Source: Flavobacterium sp. NG2 (GTDB lineage: Bacteria; Bacteroidota; Bacteroidia; Flavobacteriales; Flavobacteriaceae). Taken from it: a stretch of 64,000 nucleotides of DNA. The notes beneath the pieces are model-generated. The model searched no databases. It was given only the letters and a program-made list of their open reading frames with translations, and was not told the DNA's origin. The position numbers and the translations under genes were made by a program. Each line of letters begins with the position of its first letter. The stretch's first letter is position 1. The stretch is from positions 1,218,001-1,282,000 of the forward strand of contig NZ_CP139420.1 of assembly GCF_034119845.1 (NCBI RefSeq), written 5' to 3'. This document shows positions 16,822 to 26,495 of this stretch, in pieces.

Positions 16822-18756
16822 CTAGTTAGTTTTCTTAATAGTATCCTTTTTTACAACTGGAATAGTGTTTTTCGCTTTCAAAATAGAATCTTTAATTCTT
16901 AATTGCATTTTAACGGCCTCTGAAAGTCCACCTAATTTAGCGTATCGATCTTGTAAACTTCTTTCTAAAGTTCTCTTTTCTAAATCTGTTCGCGTTATTT
17001 TGTGTCTTAGATATTTTTCAATCATTAAACTGGCAATAGGTCCCGCTATTGTTGCTCCAAATCCTCCATTCTCAACCATAACAGCGATGGCGATTTTTGG
17101 ATTGTCTTTGGGTGCAAAAGCGACAAAGATAGAGTGATCTTCTAGTTTTGTTCGGACGCCATTAATTTTGGCAAAGTTCTCAGCAGTTCCTGTTTTACCA
17201 CAGATATCGATTCCTTCAACACGGAGGGAACTAGCAGTACCTAAATTGTAAACATCAAATAACCCACTTATAACTGGTTTGAAGTACTTTTTGTCAATTG
17301 TAGTATAGTGCTTAGTCGTGAATTTTTTATCAATAGTTCCCCCTTTGATTTTTTTGATGATATGAGGGGTATAGTAATAGCCTTCATTGGCTACAGCCGC
17401 CATCATATTAGCTAATTGAATAGGAGTCATCAGCACCTCACCTTGACCAATGGCATTCGATACAATTGTTTTGCTATCCCAACGCCAATCTGGGTACATT
17501 CTTTTATATGTTTTTGAATCAGGGACTTTTCCTCTTTTTCCAGTTGGTAGATCGTATCCCATAAATTGCCCAAGTCCAAAGCTTTTAACATGTTTGCTCC
17601 ATACATCAACAGCATAAGGTGGACTCTTGTATTTGTTTATAGTTCGCATATAAACAGTTCCAAAGTAGGCGTTACAAGAATTGTACATACCATTATGTAA
17701 TTGATGTGGTCCGAAACCGTGACATTTCATGAATCTACCTCTAGCATAGCTGAAACCATGGTGACACATTACAGTTGTCTGCTCATCAATCACACCTTCT
17801 TGAAGCGCAATTAAACCAGTTAAGATCTTAAAAGGTGATCCAGGAGGATACTCAGCCAAAAGTCCTCTGTCATAGAGTGGTTTTGCGATAGAGTCACGAT
17901 ATAATAAGGTGTAATTTTTTGAACGTTGTCTTCCTACTAAGATGGAAGGGTCGTAAGATGGAGCTGTAATTAAAGCCAATATTTCACCAGTTTTAGGTTC
18001 TATGGCAACAATACCTCCTCTTTTGTTGTTCATTAATTGCTCGCCATATTTTTGAATTTCAGCATCAATGGTTAGGTTTATATCTTCACCTTGTACAGCG
18101 ATAGTGTCGTATTTTCCATCTTTGTATGAGCCGATTTCTCTATTGTATTTGTCTTTTTGGATGTATTTTACTCCTTTGATTCCTCGAAGAATTTCTTCAT
18201 AAGATTCTTCAACACCTTGTCGTCCAATTAAATCTCCACTTTTGTAGTACGGATTTTTTTCAATGATTCTTTCGTTTACTTGGGTAATAAAACCAAAAAT
18301 ATTGGCTCCAAAGTCAACTTCGTAATCACGTAAGGAACGTTTTTGAAAATAGAAACCTTCAAATTTTCGTATTTTTTCTTGAAAAGCGGCAAATTCACTT
18401 TTGTTTAATTGAGGTAAAAAAACGGACGGGAGTCTAGGACTGTAGACCTTCGCTTTTTCAACTTTTTCGATAAAATCTTCTTTGGTAATGTTTAAAAGGT
18501 GACAAAATTCTAGAGTATCAATGTTTTTCATTTCTCTAGGAATAACCATGATATCATAAGAAGCTTGGTTGGCTACTAATAATTTACCATTTCGATCAAA
18601 AATATAGCCTCTCTCAGGATAGTCATATTTAATTTTTATCGCGTTGTTTTCTGATTTTAATTTGAAGGTATCATTGATAACTTGCAAATAAAATACGCGA
18701 ATTACAAGCAATGATGCTGCAATGATAATTAATGAAGGCAGCAGTAGTTTTCTCAT
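16822..18756 (-). CDS. mrdA: Penicillin-binding protein 2 (elongasome transpeptidase)
   Basis: Inner-membrane class B PBP that crosslinks peptidoglycan during elongation. An N-terminal transmembrane helix (residues 3-22) precedes a dimerisation/pedestal domain with RGYIFDRNGKLLVANQ, then the transpeptidase domain: SxxK is in PGSPFK, SxN in YNSCNAYFGT and KTG in CGKTGTAENF. The 644 residues match the family. The gene overlaps the mreD stop by 4 nt (ATGA), implying translational coupling, and is followed closely by its glycosyltransferase partner rodA. Confidence 0.96.
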   Translation of the reverse strand: MRKLLLPSLIIIAASLLVIRVFYLQVINDTFKLKSENNAIKIKYDYPERGYIFDRNGKLLVANQASYDIMVIPREMKNIDTLEFCHLLNITKEDFIEKVEKAKVYSPRLPSVFLPQLNKSEFAAFQEKIRKFEGFYFQKRSLRDYEVDFGANIFGFITQVNERIIEKNPYYKSGDLIGRQGVEESYEEILRGIKGVKYIQKDKYNREIGSYKDGKYDTIAVQGEDINLTIDAEIQKYGEQLMNNKRGGIVAIEPKTGEILALITAPSYDPSILVGRQRSKNYTLLYRDSIAKPLYDRGLLAEYPPGSPFKILTGLIALQEGVIDEQTTVMCHHGFSYARGRFMKCHGFGPHQLHNGMYNSCNAYFGTVYMRTINKYKSPPYAVDVWSKHVKSFGLGQFMGYDLPTGKRGKVPDSKTYKRMYPDWRWDSKTIVSNAIGQGEVLMTPIQLANMMAAVANEGYYYTPHIIKKIKGGTIDKKFTTKHYTTIDKKYFKPVISGLFDVYNLGTASSLRVEGIDICGKTGTAENFAKINGVRTKLEDHSIFVAFAPKDNPKIAIAVMVENGGFGATIAGPIASLMIEKYLRHKITRTDLEKRTLERSLQDRYAKLGGLSEAVKMQLRIKDSILKAKNTIPVVKKDTIKKTN

Positions 18757-19259
18757 CGTTTTACAGGCTTAATAAGGTATATTAAAATAATACAACTAAT
18801 AAGAGTGAATAAGGCACTTAATAAGGTTCTAAGAAGGATGTCCCAAATAAAACTTACTTGAAAAGCTTCAAGAATAAACAGGGTAGTATGGTGTATTAAT
18901 ACCGCTAATAATATGAATGAAAATCGCTCAGGTGTTAAGGAGTCATTTATTCTGATGGTTTGGTATTCATAACTTACACCAAAGGAAAACTTGAAGATAG
19001 AGGGTCTAAAGTTGGCTAATATCAAACAAGCTGTAGCGTGAATTCCACCAGAATTTGAAAAAAAATCCATCGTTATTCCCAATAAGAAACTTGCGACAAG
19101 TAAACCTGATTTATTTCCATTGACAGGATATAACAATATGAACAAAATATAGGGAAGCGGCATGATAAATCCCAAAAAGGTCATGTTGTTAAAAATAACA
19201 ATTTGAACGGCTAATAATAATATAAACCGAAAAACATTGACTAACAAAGTGCTATTCAT
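18753..19259 (-). CDS. mreD: Rod-shape-determining membrane protein MreD
   Basis: A 168-residue polytopic membrane protein with about five hydrophobic segments. It has no enzymatic motif, as expected for MreD, which links MreC to the PBP2/RodA complex. Identification rests on size, topology and its position between mreC and mrdA, overlapping both (8 nt with mreC, 4 nt with mrdA). Confidence 0.88.
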   Translation of the reverse strand: MNSTLLVNVFRFILLLAVQIVIFNNMTFLGFIMPLPYILFILLYPVNGNKSGLLVASFLLGITMDFFSNSGGIHATACLILANFRPSIFKFSFGVSYEYQTIRINDSLTPERFSFILLAVLIHHTTLFILEAFQVSFIWDILLRTLLSALFTLISCIILIYLIKPVKR

Positions 19260-20079
19260 TTTTTATATTTTGTTTTTCTAGGTTATTCAGTTCGTCTCTA
19301 TTTTTACTTTTTATAATGTATACATGGCCTAAATTGGTCATGTCATTGAAAAGTTTGATGTTTAATGTGTAGTAATTCGTTTGATTGTCAATATAAATTT
19401 TGTCAATCGTTCCAATGTTAATGTTTTCAGGAAAAATTACCGATTGTCCTCCTGTTACGATAGTGTCACCTTTTCTCACTGAAGCTAATCTAGGAACGTC
19501 AATTAATTGGACAAAACCAGTGCTTTTTCCATTCCAAACTAAAGAACCAAAATGGTTTGATTTTTTGATTTTTGCATTTATCTGTGAACGTACATTCAGG
19601 ATGCTTAGGACTGTCGAGTAATTTGGTGAGGTTTTGTCAACGATACCTACGATTCCTAGATTGTTTATTACCCCCATGTCAGTCTTAATGCCCTCAAGTG
19701 AACCAGAGTTTAATGTCAGGTAGTTTTCGTGTTGATTATATACGTTGTGGATGACTTTTGAAACTACAATATCATCAGGAGCGACACCTTTAAGATTTTC
19801 TATTTTTTTAATCTCAGTTGTATCTTTTGTGTTAAATAAGATACTTTTTAGCCTTGCGTTTTCTAAAGCTAAAGCCTCATTTTGAGTTCTTAAATTCAAA
19901 TATTCGCTTATATTATTCATTTTTTCATACACACCACCACTTAGAAAATTCGCTGAACTAATGATTCTACTTTTATGGTAGGAGTGCGACTGTATCGTAA
20001 GCAATAACGAAATGCATAATAACAGCAAAAACAGTAGTCGATTACTGTTTTTGAATATAAAATTAAAGATTTGCTGCAT
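19252..20079 (-). CDS. mreC: Rod-shape-determining protein MreC
   Basis: Bitopic protein whose periplasmic part scaffolds the elongasome. One transmembrane helix (residues 12-28) is followed by a coiled-coil stretch (about 55-85, with LNLRTQNEALALENARLKS) and then the two beta-barrel domains, with segments such as SGSLEGIKTDMGVIN and RKGDTIVTGGQSVIFPENI that fit MreC. It is 275 residues long. It follows mreB after 98 nt and overlaps mreD by 8 nt. Confidence 0.93.
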   Translation of the reverse strand: MQQIFNFIFKNSNRLLFLLLLCISLLLTIQSHSYHKSRIISSANFLSGGVYEKMNNISEYLNLRTQNEALALENARLKSILFNTKDTTEIKKIENLKGVAPDDIVVSKVIHNVYNQHENYLTLNSGSLEGIKTDMGVINNLGIVGIVDKTSPNYSTVLSILNVRSQINAKIKKSNHFGSLVWNGKSTGFVQLIDVPRLASVRKGDTIVTGGQSVIFPENINIGTIDKIYIDNQTNYYTLNIKLFNDMTNLGHVYIIKSKNRDELNNLEKQNIKNE

Positions 20080-20177
20080 TCTCTTATTTGATTATGTGTT
20101 TCGAAATAGGCTTAAGCAACTGAATTTTATAACCACTTAAGTAAGCTGTATAAAATTCAGTAGCATATAAGAAAATC

Positions 20178-21206
20178 TTATTTAATTAAGATGCTTTTAA
20201 ATCTACCTATGTTTTTAAGTGCCATTCCCGTACCACGAACAACTGCTCTTAATGGGTCTTCTGCAATATAAACTGGTAAATCTGTTTTTTGAGAGATTCT
20301 TTTATCTAGACCTCTTAACATAGACCCTCCACCTGCTAAGTAAATACCAGTATTGTAGATATCTGCTGCTAGTTCAGGAGGTGTTTGAGATAGAGTTTCC
20401 ATTACAGCATCTTCAATTCGTTGAATTGATTTGTCTAATGCTTTTGCGATTTCTCTATAAGACACTTCTACTTGTTTAGGTTTACCCGTAAGCAAATCAC
20501 GACCTTGTACAGACATATCCTCAGGAGGAGTCTCTAGGTCTTCGATTGCTGCACCTATTTGGATTTTTATTTTTTCAGCGGTACTTTCTCCAACGAAAAG
20601 GTTGTGTTGTGTACGCATATAGTAAACGATATCATTTGTGAAAACATCTCCTGCAATTTTTACAGACTTATCACATACAATTCCTCCCAAAGCAATAACT
20701 GCAATTTCAGTTGTTCCACCACCGATATCAACAATCATATTCCCTTTTGGTTGCATAATGTCAATTCCAATACCAATTGCTGCCGCCATTGGTTCGTGGA
20801 TTAGGTAAACTTCTTTACCATTTACTCGCTCACAAGATTCTTTAACGGCTCTCATCTCCACTTCAGTAATACCAGAAGGAATACAAACTACCATTCTTAA
20901 GGCAGGTGTAAACATTCTTTTCTTTAATGCTGGTATGCTTTTGATGAACATACTTATCATTTTCTCTGAAGCATCAAAATCTGCAATTACACCATCTTTT
21001 AAAGGACGTATTGTTTTAATGTTTTCATGTGTTTTACCTTGCATCAAATTGGCTTCTTTACCAACAGCGATAATTTTTCCTGAAATTCTATCTCTAGCAA
21101 CTATCGATGGACTGTCAATAACAACTTTGTCGTTATGGATAATTAAGGTATTAGCGGTACCAAGGTCTATCGCGATATCCTCGGTCATGAAATCAAAAAA
21201 TCCCAT
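20178..21206 (-). CDS. mreB: Actin-like cell-shape protein MreB
   Basis: Forms membrane-associated filaments that guide lateral wall synthesis. The N-terminus has the phosphate-1 motif IAIDLGTANTLI, then the phosphate-2 region VDIGGGTTEIAVIALGG and the adenosine motif IYLAGGGSMLRGLD. At 342 residues it is standard length and highly conserved. It is the first of the mre genes and follows purH after 53 nt; a possible own promoter lies at 21246-21253 within the end of purH. Confidence 0.98.
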   Translation of the reverse strand: MGFFDFMTEDIAIDLGTANTLIIHNDKVVIDSPSIVARDRISGKIIAVGKEANLMQGKTHENIKTIRPLKDGVIADFDASEKMISMFIKSIPALKKRMFTPALRMVVCIPSGITEVEMRAVKESCERVNGKEVYLIHEPMAAAIGIGIDIMQPKGNMIVDIGGGTTEIAVIALGGIVCDKSVKIAGDVFTNDIVYYMRTQHNLFVGESTAEKIKIQIGAAIEDLETPPEDMSVQGRDLLTGKPKQVEVSYREIAKALDKSIQRIEDAVMETLSQTPPELAADIYNTGIYLAGGGSMLRGLDKRISQKTDLPVYIAEDPLRAVVRGTGMALKNIGRFKSILIK

Positions 21207-21245
21207 ATACTATTTTGGGTTAAAAGTTATAAATATAATTGCGCA

Positions 21246-21253
21246 CAAAGTTA
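21246..21253 (-). promoter_or_regulatory. Candidate -7 element for mreB
   Basis: TAACTTTG on the minus strand fits TAnnTTTG and lies 40 nt before the mreB start. No good -33 element is visible because the purH stop region occupies that position. Confidence 0.35.
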
Positions 21254-21259
21254 AACAAA

Positions 21260-22786
21260 TTAATGTTTGAAATGACGAGTTCCAGTAAATACCATTGCAA
21301 GATTATTTTCATTGCAATAATTAATGCTTAATTCGTCCTTAATTGAACCTCCTGGTTGAATAACAGCTGTGATTCCTGCTTCTTTTGCAAGAGCTACACA
21401 GTCAGGGAATGGGAAAAAAGCGTCGCTCGCCATTGAAGCACCTGTTAAGTCAAAACCAAAATGCTTTGCTTTTTCTACCGCTTGTTGTAGGGCGTCAACT
21501 CTTGAAGTTTGACCTGTTCCAGAAGATATTAATGTTCCGTTTTTGGCAAAAACAATCGTGTTTGATTTAGTGTTTTTACAAATTTTTGAAGCGAAAATTA
21601 AATCTTCTATCTCTTGTTCAGTAGGAGTTGTTATTGTAACGGTTTTTAAGTCGGCTTTATTGTCTGTGATATTATTTCTGTCTTGAATTAATAATCCATT
21701 TAAGCAAGTTCTTACTTGTCTTTGTGGTAATTCGATATCATTTTGAACTAATATGATTCTGTTTTTCTTTTCTTGAAGGATTGCTAGTGCTGCATCTTCA
21801 TAGGCAGGAGCAATTACAACTTCACAGAATAATTTGTTGATTTCAGTAGCAGTAGCAACATCAATTGTTTTGTTTGCAATCAATACACCACCAAAAGCAG
21901 AGGTAGGGTCGCAGGCCAAAGCAGCGTTGTAAGCTTCGCTAATTGATTCTCTTGAAGCTAATCCACATGCATTGTTGTGTTTTAAAATCGCAAAAGTAGG
22001 TCCGTCTGTTTTAAATTCGTTAATCAAATTAACGGCTGCATCTACGTCTAATAAATTGTTATATGATAATTCTTTACCGTGTAGTTTTTTGAACATAGCA
22101 TCAAAATCACCAAAGAAAAATCCTTTTTGATGAGGGTTTTCACCGTATCTTAATACTTGCCCATTTTCAATACTTTCTTTGTAATATGTTTCGTCAGTAT
22201 TAAAGTAGTTGAAAATAGCACCATCGTAATGAGAAGAAACGTGGAAAGCTTTAGTTGCTAATAATTTTCTGTCTTCAAGTGTAGTTCCTCCGTTTTGTTT
22301 TGTAATCATGTCTAGGAATAAGTTGTACTCATTCATCGATGCAACAATAACAGTGTCTTTGAAGTTTTTGGCAGCTGCACGAATTAATGAAATTCCACCA
22401 ATATCAATTTTTTCGATAATATCAGCTTCACTTGCTCCTGAAGCAACAGTTTTTTCAAAAGGGTATAAGTCAACAATAACTAAATCAATTTGAGGAATGT
22501 TGAATTCTTCCATTTGTTGAATGTCTCCTTCATGGTCTTGGCGATTTAAAATTCCTCCAAAAACTTTTGGGTGTAATGTTTTTACTCTTCCTCCTAAAAT
22601 AGATGGATAAGAAGTAACATCTTCAACTGGTACAACAGGAATTCCTAAGTTTTTTATAAAATCTTCTGTTCCACCTGTAGAGTAAATTGTTACATTTTGA
22701 CTGTGTAGTTGTCTTACAATAGGTTCAAGGCCATCTTTAGAAAAAACGGAAATTAATGCTGATTGAATTGTTTTTGTTGTGCTCAT
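21260..22786 (-). CDS. purH: Bifunctional AICAR formyltransferase / IMP cyclohydrolase
   Basis: Catalyses the last two steps of de novo IMP synthesis. The N-terminal cyclohydrolase (MGS-like) domain runs to about residue 200 with YSTGGTEDFI and GGRVKTLHPKVFGGIL. The C-terminal formyltransferase domain includes LRYGENPHQKG, ILKHNNACGLA with the catalytic lysine-histidine pair, and FPFPDCV. It is 508 residues long. It is the first gene of the leftward cluster with the mre genes; the metabolic link is not obvious, but this order is plausible for the phylum. Confidence 0.97.
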   Translation of the reverse strand: MSTTKTIQSALISVFSKDGLEPIVRQLHSQNVTIYSTGGTEDFIKNLGIPVVPVEDVTSYPSILGGRVKTLHPKVFGGILNRQDHEGDIQQMEEFNIPQIDLVIVDLYPFEKTVASGASEADIIEKIDIGGISLIRAAAKNFKDTVIVASMNEYNLFLDMITKQNGGTTLEDRKLLATKAFHVSSHYDGAIFNYFNTDETYYKESIENGQVLRYGENPHQKGFFFGDFDAMFKKLHGKELSYNNLLDVDAAVNLINEFKTDGPTFAILKHNNACGLASRESISEAYNAALACDPTSAFGGVLIANKTIDVATATEINKLFCEVVIAPAYEDAALAILQEKKNRIILVQNDIELPQRQVRTCLNGLLIQDRNNITDNKADLKTVTITTPTEQEIEDLIFASKICKNTKSNTIVFAKNGTLISSGTGQTSRVDALQQAVEKAKHFGFDLTGASMASDAFFPFPDCVALAKEAGITAVIQPGGSIKDELSINYCNENNLAMVFTGTRHFKH

Positions 22787-22808
22787 CTTAAGTTATTATT
22801 TGAAAGTG

Positions 22809-22816
22809 CAAAAATA
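22809..22816 (-). promoter_or_regulatory. Candidate -7 element for purH
   Basis: TATTTTTG on the minus strand matches TAnnTTTG and is followed by a C, as often seen in this group. It lies 23 nt before the purH start. Confidence 0.45.
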
Positions 22817-22985
22817 GTTTTTTAAACTGAAAACTAAGCTATTTGAAGAAAAAGATAAATTGGATTTTTGATTAATTTTTTTTGATTTTGTGTGTATAGT
22901 TTTTCATTCTGCTGTTGTTGTATTTATTTTTAGGTTTTTGATTATAATTTGTTGAATTTTACTAATCTTAAAAATTCTACAAAAA

Positions 22986-24236
22986 ATGTTTCTATATCTC
23001 CAGTTGTTAAGGGAAAGCTTTGTGTTTGCTTTACATGCATTGACAAATAACAAGTTAAGAACGTTATTGTCATTGCTTGGGGTTACTATTGGAATTTTTT
23101 CGATTATTGCAGTGCTTGCTGCAGTGGATTCATTAGATAGAAAAATCACGAAGGACTTGAGTAATTTAGATAAGAATACAATTTATTTGATGCGTTTTTC
23201 ATTTGGTCCAACGGAAATCCCTCAATGGAAAAGGGAACAATTTCCAAATGTAAAATACGATGAGTATGTATATTTAAAAAGTTCATTGAATAATACAGAG
23301 CAGGTAGGTTTTCAGTTGTTTGTGGGGCGTGAATCAGTGAAATATGAGGATCGAATAGTAAGTGATATTAATGTAGTACCTGTTTCTGCCGAGTTTATTA
23401 AAATTCAAGGATTAGAATTTGATAATGGTCGGTTTTATAATGAATCAGAAGCAAATTCTGGAAAGGCCGTGGTTGTAATAGGTGCCAATATTTCAGAAAA
23501 TCTTTTTGGAACGGAAGATCCTATTGGGAAGAAGGTTCGCCTGTATGGACAACGCTTTACGGTTATTGGTGTGTTGAAAAAACAAGGTGCAGGTTTATTT
23601 GGGGATAGTAATGATACTTCTGTTTTTTTGCCAGTTAATTTTTTACGACGAATGTATGGGGATAATAATGATGCGATGACTCCGGTAATTATTTTAAAAC
23701 CAAAAAACGGTGTAGATATGGAGGCTTACAAGGTAGAGTTGTCGAGTAAATTGAGGAATTTTAGAGGGGTTAAAGATGGTGAAATTGATAATTTTTTTAT
23801 TAATGTGTTCTCAGGTTTTACTAATTTGATTGACGGAATTATTAGTCAAATGAATGTTGTGGGATGGATTATTAGTGGGTTTTCGTTGCTTGTTGGCGGT
23901 TTTGGAATTGCTAATATTATGTTTGTTTCTGTAAAGGAAAGGACGAATTTGATAGGTATTCAAAAATCATTGGGAGCTAAAAATCATTTTATATTGTTTC
24001 AGTTCTTATTTGAATCTATTTTACTTTCTTTATTTGGAGGAATGATAGGTTTGTTCTTTGTATGGGTTATCTCAATTGTCATGACAAAGGTTGTTGATTT
24101 TGAATTTGTGCTGGGGCTGGGAAATGTGTTGTTAGGAACGGGATTAGCTGCGTTGATAGGTTTGATTTCAGGAATCATTCCTGCAATCACGGCTTCAAAA
24201 TTAGATCCTGTTGAGGCTATTAGAACGGGGTTGTAG
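22986..24236 (+). CDS. ABC transporter permease of the MacB/LolC type
   Basis: Inner-membrane mechanotransmission-type permease. One transmembrane helix near the N-terminus (about residues 20-42, in NNKLRTLLSLLGVTIGIFS) is followed by a large periplasmic domain (about 45-285) and three C-terminal helices (FtsX-like domain, 290-410). The terminal PAITASKLDPVEAIRTG is the usual end of such permeases. No ATPase gene is adjacent, so its partner is encoded elsewhere. The substrate is unknown; lipoprotein, lipid or drug export are all possible. Confidence 0.9.
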   Translation: MFLYLQLLRESFVFALHALTNNKLRTLLSLLGVTIGIFSIIAVLAAVDSLDRKITKDLSNLDKNTIYLMRFSFGPTEIPQWKREQFPNVKYDEYVYLKSSLNNTEQVGFQLFVGRESVKYEDRIVSDINVVPVSAEFIKIQGLEFDNGRFYNESEANSGKAVVVIGANISENLFGTEDPIGKKVRLYGQRFTVIGVLKKQGAGLFGDSNDTSVFLPVNFLRRMYGDNNDAMTPVIILKPKNGVDMEAYKVELSSKLRNFRGVKDGEIDNFFINVFSGFTNLIDGIISQMNVVGWIISGFSLLVGGFGIANIMFVSVKERTNLIGIQKSLGAKNHFILFQFLFESILLSLFGGMIGLFFVWVISIVMTKVVDFEFVLGLGNVLLGTGLAALIGLISGIIPAITASKLDPVEAIRTGL

Positions 24237-24338
24237 TTTTTGAGTTGGTTTTCAAATTAAGATTATACTAATTAAACAAACTAATTGGGAAGGGTTTGAA
24301 AAAAGTAGACTTACTTCTGAATGTACCTGTATGATCCA

Positions 24339-24378
24339 AAAAAAAATCCCAAGAAATGATTTTCCTTGGGATTTTTTG
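24339..24378. terminator. Bidirectional terminator between ABC permease and accD
   Basis: AAAATCCCAAG pairs with CTTGGGATTTT (one T skipped near the loop), with A and T runs on both sides. It serves the convergent genes at 22986-24236 and 24400-25254. Confidence 0.8.
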
Positions 24379-24399
24379 TAATTCTATGATTGTTGTATA

Positions 24400-25254
24400 C
24401 TATCTAATTTCGTTGTTTTGAATTAAATCGATATACAAGTTAATCTTGTTTTTTAACTCTTTTCTAGCAGTTATAAAGTCTAAGAAACCGTGCTCTAATA
24501 AAAACTCAGCTGTTTGAAAACCTTCAGGTAAATCTTTACCAGTGGTATCGCGTACAACGCGAGGTCCAGCAAAGCCAATCAAGGCTCCAGGTTCAGCGAT
24601 ATTAATATCTCCTAACATAGCGTATGAAGCTGTTGTTCCTCCTGTCGTTGGATCTGTACATAAAGAAATGTAAGGAAGTTTTGCATCGGCTAATTGTGCC
24701 AGTTTTACAGAGGTTTTAGCTAATTGCATCAAAGAATAAGCAGCCTCCATCATTCTTGCTCCACCTGATTTTGAAATCATTACAAATGGAAGTTTGTTTT
24801 GGATAGCGTGATCAATTCCTCTAGCGATTTTTTCACCTACAACTGCCCCCATAGATCCACCAATAAAGGCAAAGTCCATACAGCAAACTACTAATTCTTT
24901 TCCTTTAGATTTACCAACACCTGTACGAACAGCGTCTTTAAGGTGGGTTTTTTCCATAACATCTTTTAGACGATCTACATATTTCTTTGTGTCTACAAAG
25001 TGTAAAGGGTCTTTGGATGTTAAGTTTTTATCCAATTCAACAAATTCATTGTTGTCGAATAAAATTTCAAAGTAGGTAGCACTACCAATTCTAACGTGAA
25101 AACCATCTTCTGGACTTACGAATAAGTTGCGTTCAAGCTCATCAGCGTCGATAATTTTTCCAGTTGGAGATTTGTACCATAGACCTTTTGGAACATCCAT
25201 TTTGTCTTCGGTAGCCGTAGTAATTCCTTTTTCTTTTCTTTTAAACCAAGCCAT
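24400..25254 (-). CDS. accD: Acetyl-CoA carboxylase carboxyltransferase beta subunit
   Basis: Transfers the carboxyl group from carboxybiotin to acetyl-CoA, starting fatty acid synthesis, together with AccA. It is 284 residues long. The crotonase-like core is clear: [56 protein letters not shown]. The N-terminal zinc ribbon is changed: the segment [17 protein letters not shown], then [17 protein letters not shown], aligns with the usual four-cysteine ribbon but has Ser, Gly, Ser and Asp in place of all four cysteines. It follows fbaA with a 109-nt gap that contains a long palindrome. Confidence 0.95.
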   Translation of the reverse strand: MAWFKRKEKGITTATEDKMDVPKGLWYKSPTGKIIDADELERNLFVSPEDGFHVRIGSATYFEILFDNNEFVELDKNLTSKDPLHFVDTKKYVDRLKDVMEKTHLKDAVRTGVGKSKGKELVVCCMDFAFIGGSMGAVVGEKIARGIDHAIQNKLPFVMISKSGGARMMEAAYSLMQLAKTSVKLAQLADAKLPYISLCTDPTTGGTTASYAMLGDINIAEPGALIGFAGPRVVRDTTGKDLPEGFQTAEFLLEHGFLDFITARKELKNKINLYIDLIQNNEIR

Positions 25255-25260
25255 TTCTTA

Positions 25261-25350
25261 AGTGTTCAGTGTTCAGTAATCAAGTAATCGGTCAGTGTTT
25301 GTATTCAGTTTAAGTATTCAGTAATGATTACTGAATACTTAAAACTGTAT
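25261..25350. repeat. 'ttcagt' word repeats ending in a 17-bp perfect palindrome
   Basis: Words gtgttcagt, gtattcag and agtattcagtaa repeat through the fbaA-accD gap. Bases 25309-25325 and 25327-25343 are exact inverted repeats around a single G (arms of the type TTTAAGTATTCAGTAAT). The same words recur at 58362-58405. Confidence 0.6.
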
Positions 25351-25363
25351 ACGGAACAATTTA

Positions 25364-26431
25364 TTATAGTGTATTCACGTTGTTTAAGTCAGCAAATGCT
25401 TGCTCAAGTCTTGTGTTGAATGTAACTTCACTTTCACGTACCCATTTTCTTGGGTCATAGTATTTTTTGTTAGGAACATCATCACCTTCTGGGTTTCCAA
25501 TTTGAGTTTTTAAATACTCAATATTTTTTATCATATAATCACGAATACCTTCTGTGTAAGCAAATTGTAAGTCAGTATCAATGTTCATTTTAACAACTCC
25601 GTATCCAATAGCTTCTCTAATTTCTTCAATTGTAGAACCTGATCCACCGTGGAATACAAAATCAACTGGGTTGTTTCCTGTTTTATATTTTTCTTGAACA
25701 AACTCTTGAGAGTTTTTTAAGATTTTTGGAGTTAATTTTACGTTACCTGGTTTGTAAACACCATGAACGTTTCCAAATGCAGCAGCAATGGTAAACTTAG
25801 GGCTTATTTTAGAAAGCTCTTCGTAAGCATAAGCTACTTCTTCTGGCTGAGTGTATAGTTTAGAGCTGTCAACATCAGAGTTGTCAACACCATCTTCTTC
25901 ACCACCTGTAATTCCAAGTTCTATTTCTAGAGTCATACCCATTTTGCTCATTCTTTCTAGGTATGTTTTGCAAATTTCGATGTTTTCTTCGATTGGCTCT
26001 TCTGATAAGTCAATCATATGAGAAGAATATAACGGTTTTCCAGTTGCTGCAAAATGTTCTTCTGAAGCATCTAATAAACCATCAATCCAAGGTAATAATT
26101 TTTTAGCACAGTGGTCAGTATGTAAGATAACTGTTGCTCCGTATGCTTCTGCAAGAGCGTGAACGTGTTTAGCTCCAGCAATACCACCAGCGATAGCTGA
26201 TTTTTCGTTTGCATTTGATAATCCTTTACCTGCATTGAATTGTGCACCACCGTTAGAGAATTGAATGATAACAGGAGCATTTAATTTTGCTGCTGTTTCA
26301 AGAACTCCATTTATAGTACTTGAACCAGTTACGTTTACCGCTGGAAGTGCAAAACCTTTTTCTTTTGCATAGTTAAAAATTTCTTGAACTTGATCTCCAG
26401 TAGCTACGCCCGGTTTAATGTTGTGTCCCAT
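25364..26431 (-). CDS. fbaA: Class II fructose-bisphosphate aldolase
   Basis: Zinc-dependent aldol cleavage/condensation between fructose 1,6-bisphosphate and the triose phosphates. HTDHCAKK carries the zinc-binding histidine and neighbouring aspartate. ELGITGGEEDGVD, FGNVHGVYKPGN and VFHGGSGST are family metal- and phosphate-binding segments, and VKMNIDTDLQFA is the C-terminal motif. It is 355 residues long, the E. coli-type (class IIa) length. A minus-strand TATTTTTG box at 26474-26481 may be its -7 element. Confidence 0.96.
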   Translation of the reverse strand: MGHNIKPGVATGDQVQEIFNYAKEKGFALPAVNVTGSSTINGVLETAAKLNAPVIIQFSNGGAQFNAGKGLSNANEKSAIAGGIAGAKHVHALAEAYGATVILHTDHCAKKLLPWIDGLLDASEEHFAATGKPLYSSHMIDLSEEPIEENIEICKTYLERMSKMGMTLEIELGITGGEEDGVDNSDVDSSKLYTQPEEVAYAYEELSKISPKFTIAAAFGNVHGVYKPGNVKLTPKILKNSQEFVQEKYKTGNNPVDFVFHGGSGSTIEEIREAIGYGVVKMNIDTDLQFAYTEGIRDYMIKNIEYLKTQIGNPEGDDVPNKKYYDPRKWVRESEVTFNTRLEQAFADLNNVNTL

Positions 26432-26495
26432 TTTAATTGTTTTTAGTTATTTCTAGCTTTTAGTTTAAGACAGCAAAAATAAGAATTAAATAGCA

